Source of the DNA: CAYMRL01 sp964473205 | GTDB taxonomy: Bacteria > Deinococcota > Deinococci > Deinococcales > Trueperaceae | Assembly (NCBI GenBank): GCA_964473205.1 | Contig: CAYYOK010000060.1 | Location: 1 to 19,810, forward strand | DNA: 19,810 nucleotides | Reading direction: 5' to 3' | Part shown: piece by piece, positions 1 through 6,659 of the stretch | How positions within the stretch are numbered: the stretch's first letter is position 1 | Layout of the letters: each line of letters starts with the position of its first letter | Translations under genes and position numbers: made by a program | Notes under the pieces: model-generated | What the model was told of the DNA's origin: nothing | Databases searched by the model: none | The model's input: the letters and a program-made list of their open reading frames with translations, nothing else

Positions 1-1383
1 GCTGTCCGGCAGCGCCAAGAACGCCCGCCTGAGGCTCTCGTCGATCTCCTCCAGCGGCCCAGCGGCGGGCACGACGCCGTCGCGGTAGCGGCCGATCATG
101 CCCAGCGTGCGGTTGAGCAGGTTGCCGAGGTCGTTGGCGAGGTCGGCGTTGATGCGCTCGGCGATGGCCGGCTCGGTGAAGTTCGAGTCGAGGCCGTACG
201 TCATGTCGCGCACCAGGAAGTAGCGCAGCGCGTCGTTGCCGTACTTCTTCTGCAGGTCGAGGGGCCGCACCACGTTGCCGAGCGACTTGCTCATCTTGCG
301 CTCGTCGTACAGCCAGTAGCCGTGGACGTTGAGATGCTGGTAGAGCCGGATGCCGGCAGCCTTGAGCATCGTCGGCCAGAACAGCCCGTGCGGCTTGAGG
401 ATGTCCTTGGCGATGAAGTGCTGGACCGAAGGCCAGTAGCGCTCCACGGCGCCGCGGTGGGCGAGCGCCGAGTAGTAGTTGATCAGCGCGTCGAACCAGA
501 CGTAGATGACGTGGCTGTCGTCCCACGGCAGCGGGATGCCCCACGGCACCCGCTCGCGCGGGCGGCTGATGCTCAGGTCGCCGATCGGCTCGCGCAGCAT
601 CGCGAGGATCTCGTTGCGGTAGCGCTCCGGCCGGATCAGGTCCGGCTTCTCGTGCAGCAGGTCGCGCAGCCACTCGCGATACTTCTCCATGCGGAAGAAC
701 CAGTTGGCCTCGGTGCGGTGCTCGAGGGCGATCTCGTGCTGCGGGCAGAGGCCGTTGTCGAGCTCCTTCTCGGTGTAGTAGCGCTCGCACTTCACGCAGT
801 AGAGGCCCGAGTACTCGCCGTAGACGATGTCGCCGGCGTCGTAGACCTTCTGCAGGATCTCGCTGACCACCTTCTTGTGGCGTTCCTCGGTGGTGCGGAT
901 GAAGTCGTCGTAGCGGATCCCGAGCCGGTCCCAGGTCGAGCGGAACTGCGCCGCGATCTCGTCGGCGTACGCCTGCGGGCTCTTGCCGTGCGCGTCGGCG
1001 GCCTTCTGGATGTTCTCGCCGTGCTCGTCGGTGCCGGTGAGGAAGAACGTATCGTCGCCCCGCAGCCGATGGAAGCGGGTCACGACGTCGACGAGGATCG
1101 TCGTGTAGGCGTGGCCCATGTGAGGGGCGGCGTTGACGTAGAAGATCGGGGTCGTGGCGTAGTACGTGCCGGGTGTGCCGAGGTCCGTCAGGGGAGCCGG
1201 CGCCGGTTGGGGCTCGGGCGTGCCCATGGGCTGCGCGTCGGCGACGGCAGCCGCTTGAGCGTCCTCGTCGGCAGCCTGAACCTCTGGCTCGAGCACCGTA
1301 TGCCTGGCGCCGGCGCCACCTGCACCGCCAGCTCCGCCCTCAGAGTCGGCGCGCTGCCTGATGGACTCGTTTCGGTCGAACAT
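1..1383 (-). CDS. metG: methionyl-tRNA synthetase, 3' end cut by window edge
   Basis: Cytoplasmic class I aminoacyl-tRNA synthetase charging tRNA-Met. The 461 visible codons show the HIGH-equivalent signature (YVNAAPHMGH, residues 82-91), TGTDEHGEN just after it, a single zinc knuckle C196-x2-C199 ... C213-x2-H216 as in the Thermus-like single-knuckle form, and KMSKS at residues 363-367. The C-terminal anticodon-binding part lies beyond position 1. The start ATG at 1383 is chosen because GGAGGA sits 5 nt upstream. It gives an unusual N-terminal extension of about 72 residues, rich in Ala, Gly, Pro, Glu and Gln, before the catalytic domain begins near TYYATTPIFYVN. The only internal ATG that would shorten it (M53) has no visible ribosome site. 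The gene is read from its own leader with an attenuator-like hairpin and is divergent from the ParB/Usp gene. Confidence 0.97.
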   Translation of the reverse strand, partial: MFDRNESIRQRADSEGGAGGAGGAGARHTVLEPEVQAADEDAQAAAVADAQPMGTPEPQPAPAPLTDLGTPGTYYATTPIFYVNAAPHMGHAYTTILVDVVTRFHRLRGDDTFFLTGTDEHGENIQKAADAHGKSPQAYADEIAAQFRSTWDRLGIRYDDFIRTTEERHKKVVSEILQKVYDAGDIVYGEYSGLYCVKCERYYTEKELDNGLCPQHEIALEHRTEANWFFRMEKYREWLRDLLHEKPDLIRPERYRNEILAMLREPIGDLSISRPRERVPWGIPLPWDDSHVIYVWFDALINYYSALAHRGAVERYWPSVQHFIAKDILKPHGLFWPTMLKAAGIRLYQHLNVHGYWLYDERKMSKSLGNVVRPLDLQKKYGNDALRYFLVRDMTYGLDSNFTEPAIAERINADLANDLGNLLNRTLGMIGRYRDGVVPAAGPLEEIDESLRRAFLALPDS

Positions 1384-1446
1384 CTACGTCCTCCGGGCCG
1401 CGCACCGAAGCTGTCGGGGCCGCACGTGGCGCGCGTGGCTGCAACG

Positions 1447-1476
1447 AAAAAGGCGCCGAAGACCGGCTACGGCGCC
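1447..1476 (-). terminator. intrinsic terminator inside the metG leader
   Basis: On the minus strand a perfect 7-bp stem GGCGCCG (1476-1470) / CGGCGCC (1458-1452) with an 11-nt loop is followed directly by TTTTTC (1451-1446). It ends 63 nt upstream of the metG start codon and downstream of the only visible metG promoter, so it would act on metG itself and not on an upstream gene. It is the only hairpin plus T-tract of this quality I found in the window. Confidence 0.75.
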
Positions 1477-1498
1477 CCACCCGAAAGAGCCGTCAAGC

Positions 1499-1540
1499 TC
1501 AGTCAGGATCGAGGCCGTGCAGGGTCATTCGCGGCGCCAT
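1499..1540 (-). CDS. possible 13-residue leader peptide upstream of metG
   Basis: An ATG at 1540 lies 9 nt after the -10 box TATACT, so it would sit at or almost at the transcript 5' end (near-leaderless). It opens a 13-codon frame (MAPRMTLHGLDPD, then TGA) that ends between the two arms of the proposed antiterminator. Only one internal Met codon is present, so classical methionine-starvation attenuation is not strongly supported. The frame may be fortuitous. Confidence 0.25.
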   Translation of the reverse strand: MAPRMTLHGLDPD

Positions 1541-1686
1541 CTCGGCGGGAGTATAGCAGGGCACGCATTCGGTTGCCCTAGGACATCGGCCGTCGTGCGA
1601 GAAACCGGGTCGAGCGGTTCGCCGGGTCGGCTCGCTCGTGCCGCGCCGCATCGGGCTCGCTAATGGGAGCGTGGCAGAATGCCGCC

Positions 1687-3396
1687 ATGGCCGAACGCGG
1701 TCACGACCTATCTGCTGCAGTCAGCGACTTCCGCCGTGCGCGGCGCAGGGCCGACATGAGGGCCATCCTGTCTTACCTGTCCGGCGGCGACCGCCGGCTT
1801 TTGCCTTATGAGGATGTGCGGCGCCAGCTTCGCGCCGTCGAGGGAGCGCAGCGCCGGCTGGAGGACATCCCGCTCGATGCGATCGTCGGGAGCGTCGGAC
1901 GCTACCAGGACTTCACCCGCGAGTTCCTGCCGCTGTTCAACGAGGACGAGAGCCGCTGGGTGAAGGTGAAGCTGGCCATGACCGGCCTCGAAGGGGTCCC
2001 ACCGATCGAGGCTTACCGGATCGGCGACGCCTACTTCGTCAAGGACGGCAACCACCGCGTGTCCGTCGCGCGGCAGTTGGGCGCCAAGCACATCCAGGGC
2101 TACGTGACGCCGGTGCACAGCCGCGTGCCGCTGGGCTCCGACGCCGATCGCGACGAGCTGATCATCGCCAGCGAGTTCGCCGACTTCCTAGACAGGACGC
2201 GCTTCGACGCCCTGCGGCCTGAGGCCGACCTGACGGTCACGGCGCCGGGCGTCTACCCGACCCTGCTGGAGCACATCAGCGTGCACCGCTACTTCATGGG
2301 GATCGACTTCGACAGGCCCATCGGCTGGGAAGAGGCCGTCGCGCACTGGTACGACGCCGTCTACCTGCCGGTCGTCGAGGCGATCCGCGGCTACGGGCTG
2401 CTGGCGCAGTTCCCCGGACGCACCGAGACGGACCTGTACCAGTTCCTGGCAGAGCACCGGGCCAGGCTGGAGCGCGAGTTCGGCTGGAGCATCGAGAGCC
2501 CGGCGCTGGCCGAGGGGCTCGCCGGCGGCAACCTCAGGGTCGCCGAGCGGACCAAGGTCTTGGAGGAGGCGGCGCGCGCCGCGGCCGCCAGCGGCGAGCC
2601 GCCCAGCCTGGTCGACGCCGTCCTGCTGCTCTTCACCGGCGCCGGATCCGACGCGGACGTCGAGCGGCGTGGGCTCGATTTCGCGGCCAACGAAGGTGCC
2701 GTTCCCTACGCTCTGCGCATCGGCAAGCCGAAGGCGCAGGAGCTGCAGAGGCAGCGCGAGTCGTTCCAGCGCGCGAGCGAGGAGGCGGGCGTCAGGGGCC
2801 AGTTCGCGCTCAGCGAGGACGACGCGGTCAAGGCCGTAAGGCAGCGCGCCGCCTACGTCGACCTGGTCGTCGCGGGCCTGGCCGAGGCCGGCCCGGCCTC
2901 GCCCGCGGAAGCCGGCGAAGGGCGAGGCCGTGCCAAGGCGCGCCCGCCCTCGCTGCGTCCGTTGCTCAGGCGCTGCCCGAAGCCGCTGCTTCTCGTCGGC
3001 GCGGCCACCCAGGAGTCGCGCGCGCCACTGGTGGCGTTCGACGGTGGCCCGAAGGCCGAGGAGGCGCTCTACATCGCGGCCTACCTGGCGCTGACGCGGG
3101 GCGTCACGCCGGTCGTCGTCAGCGTCAGCGAGCGCGGCCGGCCGGCCAAGGGCAACCTCGCCGTCGCGGAGGAGTACCTCGGCGAGCTCGGTATCGGGGC
3201 GCGTCTGGTGTCTGAGCGAGGTCCGGTGGCGATCGCTCTCGCTCGCACGGCGAACGCCTACGGCTGCGACCTGCTGATGATGGGCAGCCGTCGCCTGGTG
3301 CCGTGGCTCGAGGAGCTGACGGGCGGCGTGCTCGACGAGGTCCTGGAGGCGGTGACGGCTCCGGGCTTCGGGCCGATATCGGTGCTGGTCACCTAG
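1687..3396 (+). CDS. ParB-like nuclease domain / universal stress protein fusion
   Basis: Predicted cytoplasmic protein of 569 residues. The N-terminal third holds a ParB/sulfiredoxin-like fold: IPLDAIVGSVGRYQDF, then VPPIEAYRIGDAYFVKDGNHR followed by VSVARQLGA, the conserved DGNHR motif of this group. A middle region (LLEHISVHRYFMG, HWYDAVYLPVVEAIR, FPGRTETDLY) is shared with similar proteins of Chloroflexota and Deinococcota. The C-terminal half looks like two degenerate UspA-type alpha/beta units; the second starts near PLVAFDGGPKAEEAL and contains CDLLMMGSRR, the usual Usp nucleotide-binding region. ATG 1687 is preferred over ATG 1663 because a CAGAAT box, with an extended TGG in front, lies exactly 6 nt upstream, the spacing seen at leaderless starts here. 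A regulatory or stress role is inferred; no target is visible. It converges on frnE with a 29-bp gap. Confidence 0.85.
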   Translation: MAERGHDLSAAVSDFRRARRRADMRAILSYLSGGDRRLLPYEDVRRQLRAVEGAQRRLEDIPLDAIVGSVGRYQDFTREFLPLFNEDESRWVKVKLAMTGLEGVPPIEAYRIGDAYFVKDGNHRVSVARQLGAKHIQGYVTPVHSRVPLGSDADRDELIIASEFADFLDRTRFDALRPEADLTVTAPGVYPTLLEHISVHRYFMGIDFDRPIGWEEAVAHWYDAVYLPVVEAIRGYGLLAQFPGRTETDLYQFLAEHRARLEREFGWSIESPALAEGLAGGNLRVAERTKVLEEAARAAAASGEPPSLVDAVLLLFTGAGSDADVERRGLDFAANEGAVPYALRIGKPKAQELQRQRESFQRASEEAGVRGQFALSEDDAVKAVRQRAAYVDLVVAGLAEAGPASPAEAGEGRGRAKARPPSLRPLLRRCPKPLLLVGAATQESRAPLVAFDGGPKAEEALYIAAYLALTRGVTPVVVSVSERGRPAKGNLAVAEEYLGELGIGARLVSERGPVAIALARTANAYGCDLLMMGSRRLVPWLEELTGGVLDEVLEAVTAPGFGPISVLVT

Positions 3397-3425
3397 CCGG
3401 CAGACGACCCAACCGGGACGGCAGC

Positions 3426-4091
3426 CTAGGCGGGTTGCGGACCGAGCTGCTGTAACGCGCGCAGGAACAGCGCCGTCGGCTGGGCGCCCGACACGCCGTG
3501 CTGCTCGTCGAAGACGAAGTAAGGCACGCCGCTGATGCCGAAGCCGCGGGCGCGCTCCTCGTCTGACCTGACGGCGGCGGCGAAGTCGTCGCCGCTCAGC
3601 ACCCGCCGCGCGGCGCCTTCGTCCATGCCGGCCTCGGTCGTGAGGCGCACCAGCGTCTCGTGGTCGCTGAGGTCCTCGCCCTCGGACTGCTGGGCGCGCA
3701 TCAGCCGCTCCATCACGTGCCCGGCTTCCACGGCGGCATCGGCGGTGCCGCTCGTGCCGCCGGCGGCCGCAGCGTGTACCAGGCGGTGAGCGTCGAGGGT
3801 GTTGGCGTGCCGCGACGACTCGAGGTCGAACTCGAGGCCCTCCGACGCCGCCTGCTCGCTGGCGCGGGCCATCATCTCGCCGACCCCCTCGCGGGTCTGA
3901 CGGTACTTGATCATCAGGTTGTCGACGTTCAGCGGCGCGTTCGAGCGCGGCGCGTTCGGGTCCAGCTCGAAGCTGCGCCACACCACCTCGACCTCGCCTG
4001 AGTGCGCGTACTGCTCCAACGCCTTCTCGAAGCGGACCTTGCCGATGTAGCACCACGGGCAGGCTATGTCCGACCAGATCTCGACGACCAT
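3426..4091 (-). CDS. frnE: DsbA-family FrnE-like thiol oxidoreductase
   Basis: Thioredoxin-fold protein of 221 residues from the DsbA/FrnE (2-hydroxychromene-2-carboxylate isomerase-like) group. The start MVVEIWSDIACPWCYIGK carries the CPWC redox pair at C11/C14, and FGISGVPYFVFD near residue 190 contains the cis-Pro loop (GVPYF) typical of the fold. There is no signal peptide, so it acts in the cytoplasm, probably in disulfide exchange; a Deinococcus FrnE has been studied as a disulfide isomerase linked to stress tolerance. Start ATG 4091 has TAATCT six bases upstream and no Shine-Dalgarno, suggesting a leaderless mRNA. It is divergent from proS with an 80-bp gap holding both promoters. The exact substrate is unknown. 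Confidence 0.9.
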   Translation of the reverse strand: MVVEIWSDIACPWCYIGKVRFEKALEQYAHSGEVEVVWRSFELDPNAPRSNAPLNVDNLMIKYRQTREGVGEMMARASEQAASEGLEFDLESSRHANTLDAHRLVHAAAAGGTSGTADAAVEAGHVMERLMRAQQSEGEDLSDHETLVRLTTEAGMDEGAARRVLSGDDFAAAVRSDEERARGFGISGVPYFVFDEQHGVSGAQPTALFLRALQQLGPQPA

Positions 4092-4097
4092 CCGCCG

Positions 4098-4103
4098 AGA
4101 TTA
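4098..4103 (-). promoter_or_regulatory. -10 box of frnE, leaderless type
   Basis: TAATCT on the minus strand ends 6 nt before the frnE ATG. No recognisable -35 is present. Transcription would start at or within a base or two of the initiation codon. Confidence 0.55.
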
Positions 4104-4154
4104 ACCAGCGCCTCTCGCTGCGCGTGTCGCGCGCTCGTCGGTCAGGGGTCCGGC

Positions 4155-4163
4155 TGATAAGCT
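4155..4163 (+). promoter_or_regulatory. extended -10 promoter of proS
   Basis: TGA-TAAGCT is an extended -10 element (TGnTANNNT) ending 8 nt before the proS ATG at 4172. The gap holds no Shine-Dalgarno, so the message is probably leaderless. No clear -35 is seen. Confidence 0.55.
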
Positions 4164-4171
4164 GTTCCGTC

Positions 4172-5620
4172 ATGGCCAAGGCCAACGCACTGCCAACGCA
4201 AGACCAGGATTTCTCCGGCTGGTACAACGACATCGTCTACCGCGCCGAACTCGTCGACCTGAGCCCCGTCAGGGGCAGCTTCGTGATCAGGCCCTACGGC
4301 TGGGCCCTGTGGGAGAACATCCAGCGCGAGATGGACGCGATGTTCAAGGCCACGGGTCACGAGAACCTCTCCTTCCCGCTGCTGATCCCGGTGAGCTTCT
4401 TCGAGCGCGAGGCCAAGCACGTCGCGGGCTTCGCTCCAGAGCTGGCGGTGGTGACGCATGCCGGCGGCAAGGAGCTCGAGGAGCCGCTCGCCATCCGCCC
4501 CACCTCCGAGACGATCATCGGCGAGCTCTATAGCAAGTGGGTGCAGAGCTACCGCGACCTGCCGCTGCTCTACAACCAGTGGTGCAACGTCATGCGCTGG
4601 GAGCTACGGACCAGGCCGTTCCTGCGCACCACCGAGTTCCACTGGCAGGAGGGACACACCGCGCACGCCACCGCCGAGGAGGCCTTGGCCGAGACCTACC
4701 AGATGCTCGACGTCTACGCCGATTTCTCCGAGCGTTTCGGCGCCGTGCCGGTGATCAAGGGCGAGAAGACCGAGGGCGAGCGCTTCGCCGGCGCGCAGTC
4801 GACCTTGACCATCGAGGCGATGATGCGCGACGCCCGCGCGCTGCAGGCCGGTACCAGCCACTACATGGGCGAGAACTTCGCGCGCGCCTTCAACATCAGC
4901 TTCAACGACGTCAACAACCAGCAGGCCTATGCGCACACCACCTCGTGGGGCTTCAGCACCAGGTTCATCGGCGCGATCGTCATGACCCACGGCGACGACA
5001 AGGGCCTGATCATGCCGCCGCGGTTGGCCCCGCACCAGGTCGTGATCCTGCCGATCTTCCGCGCCAACGACGAAGGCTCGAAGGCGCCGGTGGTCGAGGC
5101 AGCGAAGAGGCTGGCGGCCGAGCTGAGGGCCGCGGGCGTCAGGGTCAGGATCGACGACCGCGATGGCATCTCGCCCGGCCGCAAGTTCAACGAGTGGGAG
5201 CAGAAGGGCGTGCCGCTGCGCGTCGAGATCGGCCCTCGCGACCTCGAGCAGGGCGTGGCTACCGTCGCCGACAGGCTCAGTGGCGAGAAGCAGCCGGTGC
5301 CGCTGGCCGAGCTGGCCGCCTCGGTGCCGGCAAGATTGGACGCCTTCCACGACGCCCTGTTCGCGCGGGCTCTCAAGTTTCGCGAGGAGCGCACCTTCTT
5401 CGCGAACAGCTACGACGAGCTCAAGGAGATGGTCGAGCACGGTTTCGTCTACGCCAGTCACTGCGGAGATCCCGAATCTGAGGCTAGGATCCAGGATGAG
5501 ACTAGGGCGACCGTCCGCTGCATCCCACTCGAAGGCCCTAGCGCAGAAGGTACTACTTGCATCCACACCGGCAAACCCAGTGGCTACCCCCGCAAGGTGA
5601 TCTTCGGCAAGGCGTACTGA
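4172..5620 (+). CDS. proS: prolyl-tRNA synthetase, archaeal/Thermus type
   Basis: Class IIa synthetase of 482 residues charging tRNA-Pro. It is the short archaeal-eukaryotic-like form without the editing insertion of the long bacterial enzyme, as used in Thermus and Deinococcus. Visible signatures are DFSGWYNDIVYRAELVD at the N-terminus, RPTSET at residues 109-114, motif 2 RTRPFLRTTEFHWQEGHTAH, and HTTSWGFSTRFIGA, followed by an anticodon-binding domain (HQVVILPIF, then RIDDRDGISPGRKFNEWE). The chain ends in ...FGKAY, the C-terminal Tyr typical of the family. The C-terminal zinc-type domain keeps only C431, C450 and C463, so the usual four-Cys site looks incomplete. Start ATG 4172 is favoured over the upstream in-frame start at 4124 because a -10 box lies between them. 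Codon choice shifts to A/T-ending codons around 5470-5580. Confidence 0.97.
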   Translation: MAKANALPTQDQDFSGWYNDIVYRAELVDLSPVRGSFVIRPYGWALWENIQREMDAMFKATGHENLSFPLLIPVSFFEREAKHVAGFAPELAVVTHAGGKELEEPLAIRPTSETIIGELYSKWVQSYRDLPLLYNQWCNVMRWELRTRPFLRTTEFHWQEGHTAHATAEEALAETYQMLDVYADFSERFGAVPVIKGEKTEGERFAGAQSTLTIEAMMRDARALQAGTSHYMGENFARAFNISFNDVNNQQAYAHTTSWGFSTRFIGAIVMTHGDDKGLIMPPRLAPHQVVILPIFRANDEGSKAPVVEAAKRLAAELRAAGVRVRIDDRDGISPGRKFNEWEQKGVPLRVEIGPRDLEQGVATVADRLSGEKQPVPLAELAASVPARLDAFHDALFARALKFREERTFFANSYDELKEMVEHGFVYASHCGDPESEARIQDETRATVRCIPLEGPSAEGTTCIHTGKPSGYPRKVIFGKAY

Positions 5621-5672
5621 GCTTGGGCTTGGCGCGAGCCCTCCACCAGGCTCGATCGATGCAGGTGGCCGC

Positions 5673-6083
5673 GTGAGCCGAGGCCAATCGCGGCCGTCCC
5701 TCGGGGACATCCGCGACGCCGGCAAGCTCTACGACCGCGTCTCGCAGGCTCAGGCCGCCATCTTGCAGGCAGCGCTCAAGTCGGGTGTGCAGGTCAGCTT
5801 CGGGGAGGGCAGGCGCGCCTCCGACGTCGCGATGGCCCTGCTCAAAGGCGAACGCGACGCGGTCCTGGCCCTGCCGCCGCGCTTCGAGGACGAGCTCGAG
5901 TTCGACCTGCAGGTCGTGCGGAGTGCGTTCAACCGGGAGACGTTCGAGCTGCTCCTGGTGCTCGTCGAGCCGCTGGACGAGCAGGCCGTGCGGAGTCCTG
6001 AGCGGCGCTCGGCGCTTAGGCAAAGGCTGGCGCGGTTGACTCGCGATCCGGATGCTGATGATCTGTTGGATCTTGGGGAGTAA
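5673..6083 (+). CDS. conserved-looking small protein of unknown function
   Basis: A 136-residue soluble protein that I do not recognise. A GTG start at 5673 is preceded by AGGTGG at 4-nt spacing. The N-terminal part is predicted helical (AGKLYDRVSQAQAAILQAAL). A central FGEGRRASDVAMALLKGERD and an acidic FEDELEFDLQV follow, and the C-terminus is acidic (DPDADDLLDLGE). Third codon positions are strongly G/C, as in neighbouring genes, which supports real coding. It lies 52 bp after proS on the same strand with no terminator between, so it is probably co-transcribed. The short stem GGGCT/AGCCC (5625-5641) in the gap has no T-tract. It converges on the 6092-6484 gene with 8 bp between stops. Confidence 0.75.
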   Translation: MSRGQSRPSLGDIRDAGKLYDRVSQAQAAILQAALKSGVQVSFGEGRRASDVAMALLKGERDAVLALPPRFEDELEFDLQVVRSAFNRETFELLLVLVEPLDEQAVRSPERRSALRQRLARLTRDPDADDLLDLGE

Positions 6084-6091
6084 CCGCGGTC

Positions 6092-6484
6092 TCAGACTGC
6101 CTTCCGCGCGCGGATGTGGATCGCGACGATGAGCACGGCTTGTGCGGTCAGCGTCGGCCAGTAGTGCCAAGAAGGACGTATGGCCAGCAGCGCCAGACCG
6201 ACGATCGTGGCTGCTGCCACGAGGTGCACGACGGCGTCGGTTCCAGGGCGTCCGTAGCGCAGCTGGCTCCACGCGACGATCGCTTGAAGTCCCAGGAATG
6301 CCCTCGAGCTCTGGTTGAGCCACGCTACGTCCAGCCACGCCCAGAACGGCGGCGGCGCTATCAACAGGGCTGCCGCGACCAGGAGCACCCAGCCGATCGT
6401 CCGGCGCTCGGGCGTTGACGGAGCGATGCCCGCAAGCGACGACTCGTGGCGAGCCAGCGCTTCATCAGACATCCCACCGGTCAT
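6092..6484 (-). CDS. small integral membrane protein, unknown function
   Basis: A 130-residue protein with a soluble N-terminus of about 28 residues and three or four hydrophobic segments: roughly residues 29-47 (IGWVLLVAAALLIAPPPFW), a weaker one around 60-72, 85-105 (VVHLVAAATIVGLALLAI) and 110-124 (TLTAQAVLIVAIHI). It ends in a basic tail. No family is recognised. ATG 6484 was chosen over the far upstream in-frame start because TATCCT ends 5 nt before it, fitting a leaderless transcript; ATG 6472 four codons later is an alternative. Codon bias is weaker than in the flanking genes. It is divergent from the P450 unit. Confidence 0.6.
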   Translation of the reverse strand: MTGGMSDEALARHESSLAGIAPSTPERRTIGWVLLVAAALLIAPPPFWAWLDVAWLNQSSRAFLGLQAIVAWSQLRYGRPGTDAVVHLVAAATIVGLALLAIRPSWHYWPTLTAQAVLIVAIHIRARKAV

Positions 6485-6489
6485 GAGCC

Positions 6490-6495
6490 AGGATA
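6490..6495 (-). promoter_or_regulatory. -10 box for the 6092-6484 membrane gene
   Basis: TATCCT on the minus strand ends 5 nt upstream of ATG 6484. No convincing -35 is present. The arrangement matches the other leaderless starts in this window. Confidence 0.45.
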
Positions 6496-6571
6496 GCCAA
6501 GGGGACTTGTCCTGAGCGTCCCAACCGCCCTGGAACAGTACACCACCTTGCCCGTGCCAGCGCTCCGAGAG

Positions 6572-6577
6572 TAGCGT
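6572..6577 (+). promoter_or_regulatory. -10 box for the P450 transcription unit
   Basis: TAGCGT ends 5 nt before ATG 6583, the start of a 24-codon ORF that runs up to the P450 start. It is the best -10 candidate in the P450 upstream region. Confidence 0.4.
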
Positions 6578-6582
6578 GGGCC

Positions 6583-6657
6583 ATGCCAAAACCGGCCTCT
6601 GGAATCCGCCTGTTCGGCGCCGAGCACGGTATGCGCCTCTTCGCCCCGGAAGGCTGA
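6583..6657 (+). CDS. 24-residue leaderless mini-ORF coupled to P450
   Basis: The ATG lies 5 nt after TAGCGT. The frame of 24 codons closes with TGA at 6655-6657, two bases before the P450 ATG at 6660. The P450 ribosome site GGAAGG (6648-6653) is embedded in its last codons, so ribosomes finishing this ORF would be at the P450 start. The peptide contains a near-repeat, GIRLFGAEHG followed by GMRLFAPEG. No family is assigned. It could be a leader peptide or coupling device, or chance. Confidence 0.4.
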   Translation: MPKPASGIRLFGAEHGMRLFAPEG

Positions 6658-6659
6658 GC

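Larger units (their letters stand above)
1447..1560 (-). promoter_or_regulatory. metG promoter and candidate transcription attenuator
   Basis: Read on the minus strand, a good -10 box TATACT (1555-1550) without a convincing -35 is followed by a short leader carrying three copies of the palindrome GGCGCC (1538-1533, 1476-1471, 1457-1452). Copies 2 and 3 form the intrinsic terminator described separately. Copies 1 and 2 can pair instead, stacked on an inner ACCC (1525-1522) / GGGT (1482-1479) helix, which would break the terminator. Between these arms lie a small hairpin GAGC-TTGACG-GCTC and a 13-codon ORF. The two folds are mutually exclusive, the hallmark of an attenuator or riboswitch expression platform. 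What it senses is not visible. A GGGTGG run near the antiterminator faintly recalls a T-box, but the conserved TGGNACC core is absent. Confidence 0.55.

Noticed and set aside
1471..1482. T-box riboswitch upstream of metG (GGGTGG before the hairpin)
   Set aside because: The conserved TGGNACC core and a stem I with a specifier loop are missing, and the leader is far shorter than known T-boxes.
322..1581. Long plus-strand open frame of 419 codons
   Set aside because: It is antisense to metG, whose class I synthetase motifs and ribosome site are unambiguous. Long antisense frames are common in GC-rich genes.
2188..4233. Minus-strand open frame of 681 codons spanning the ParB/Usp gene and frnE
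   Set aside because: Its product is Arg-rich low-complexity sequence, antisense to one recognised gene and out of frame with another.
6583..6657. AEHG in the mini-ORF as a fragment of a DUF1343/NamZ-type protein (PEHG motif)
   Set aside because: The similarity covers a few residues in a 24-residue frame and no other part of that family is present.
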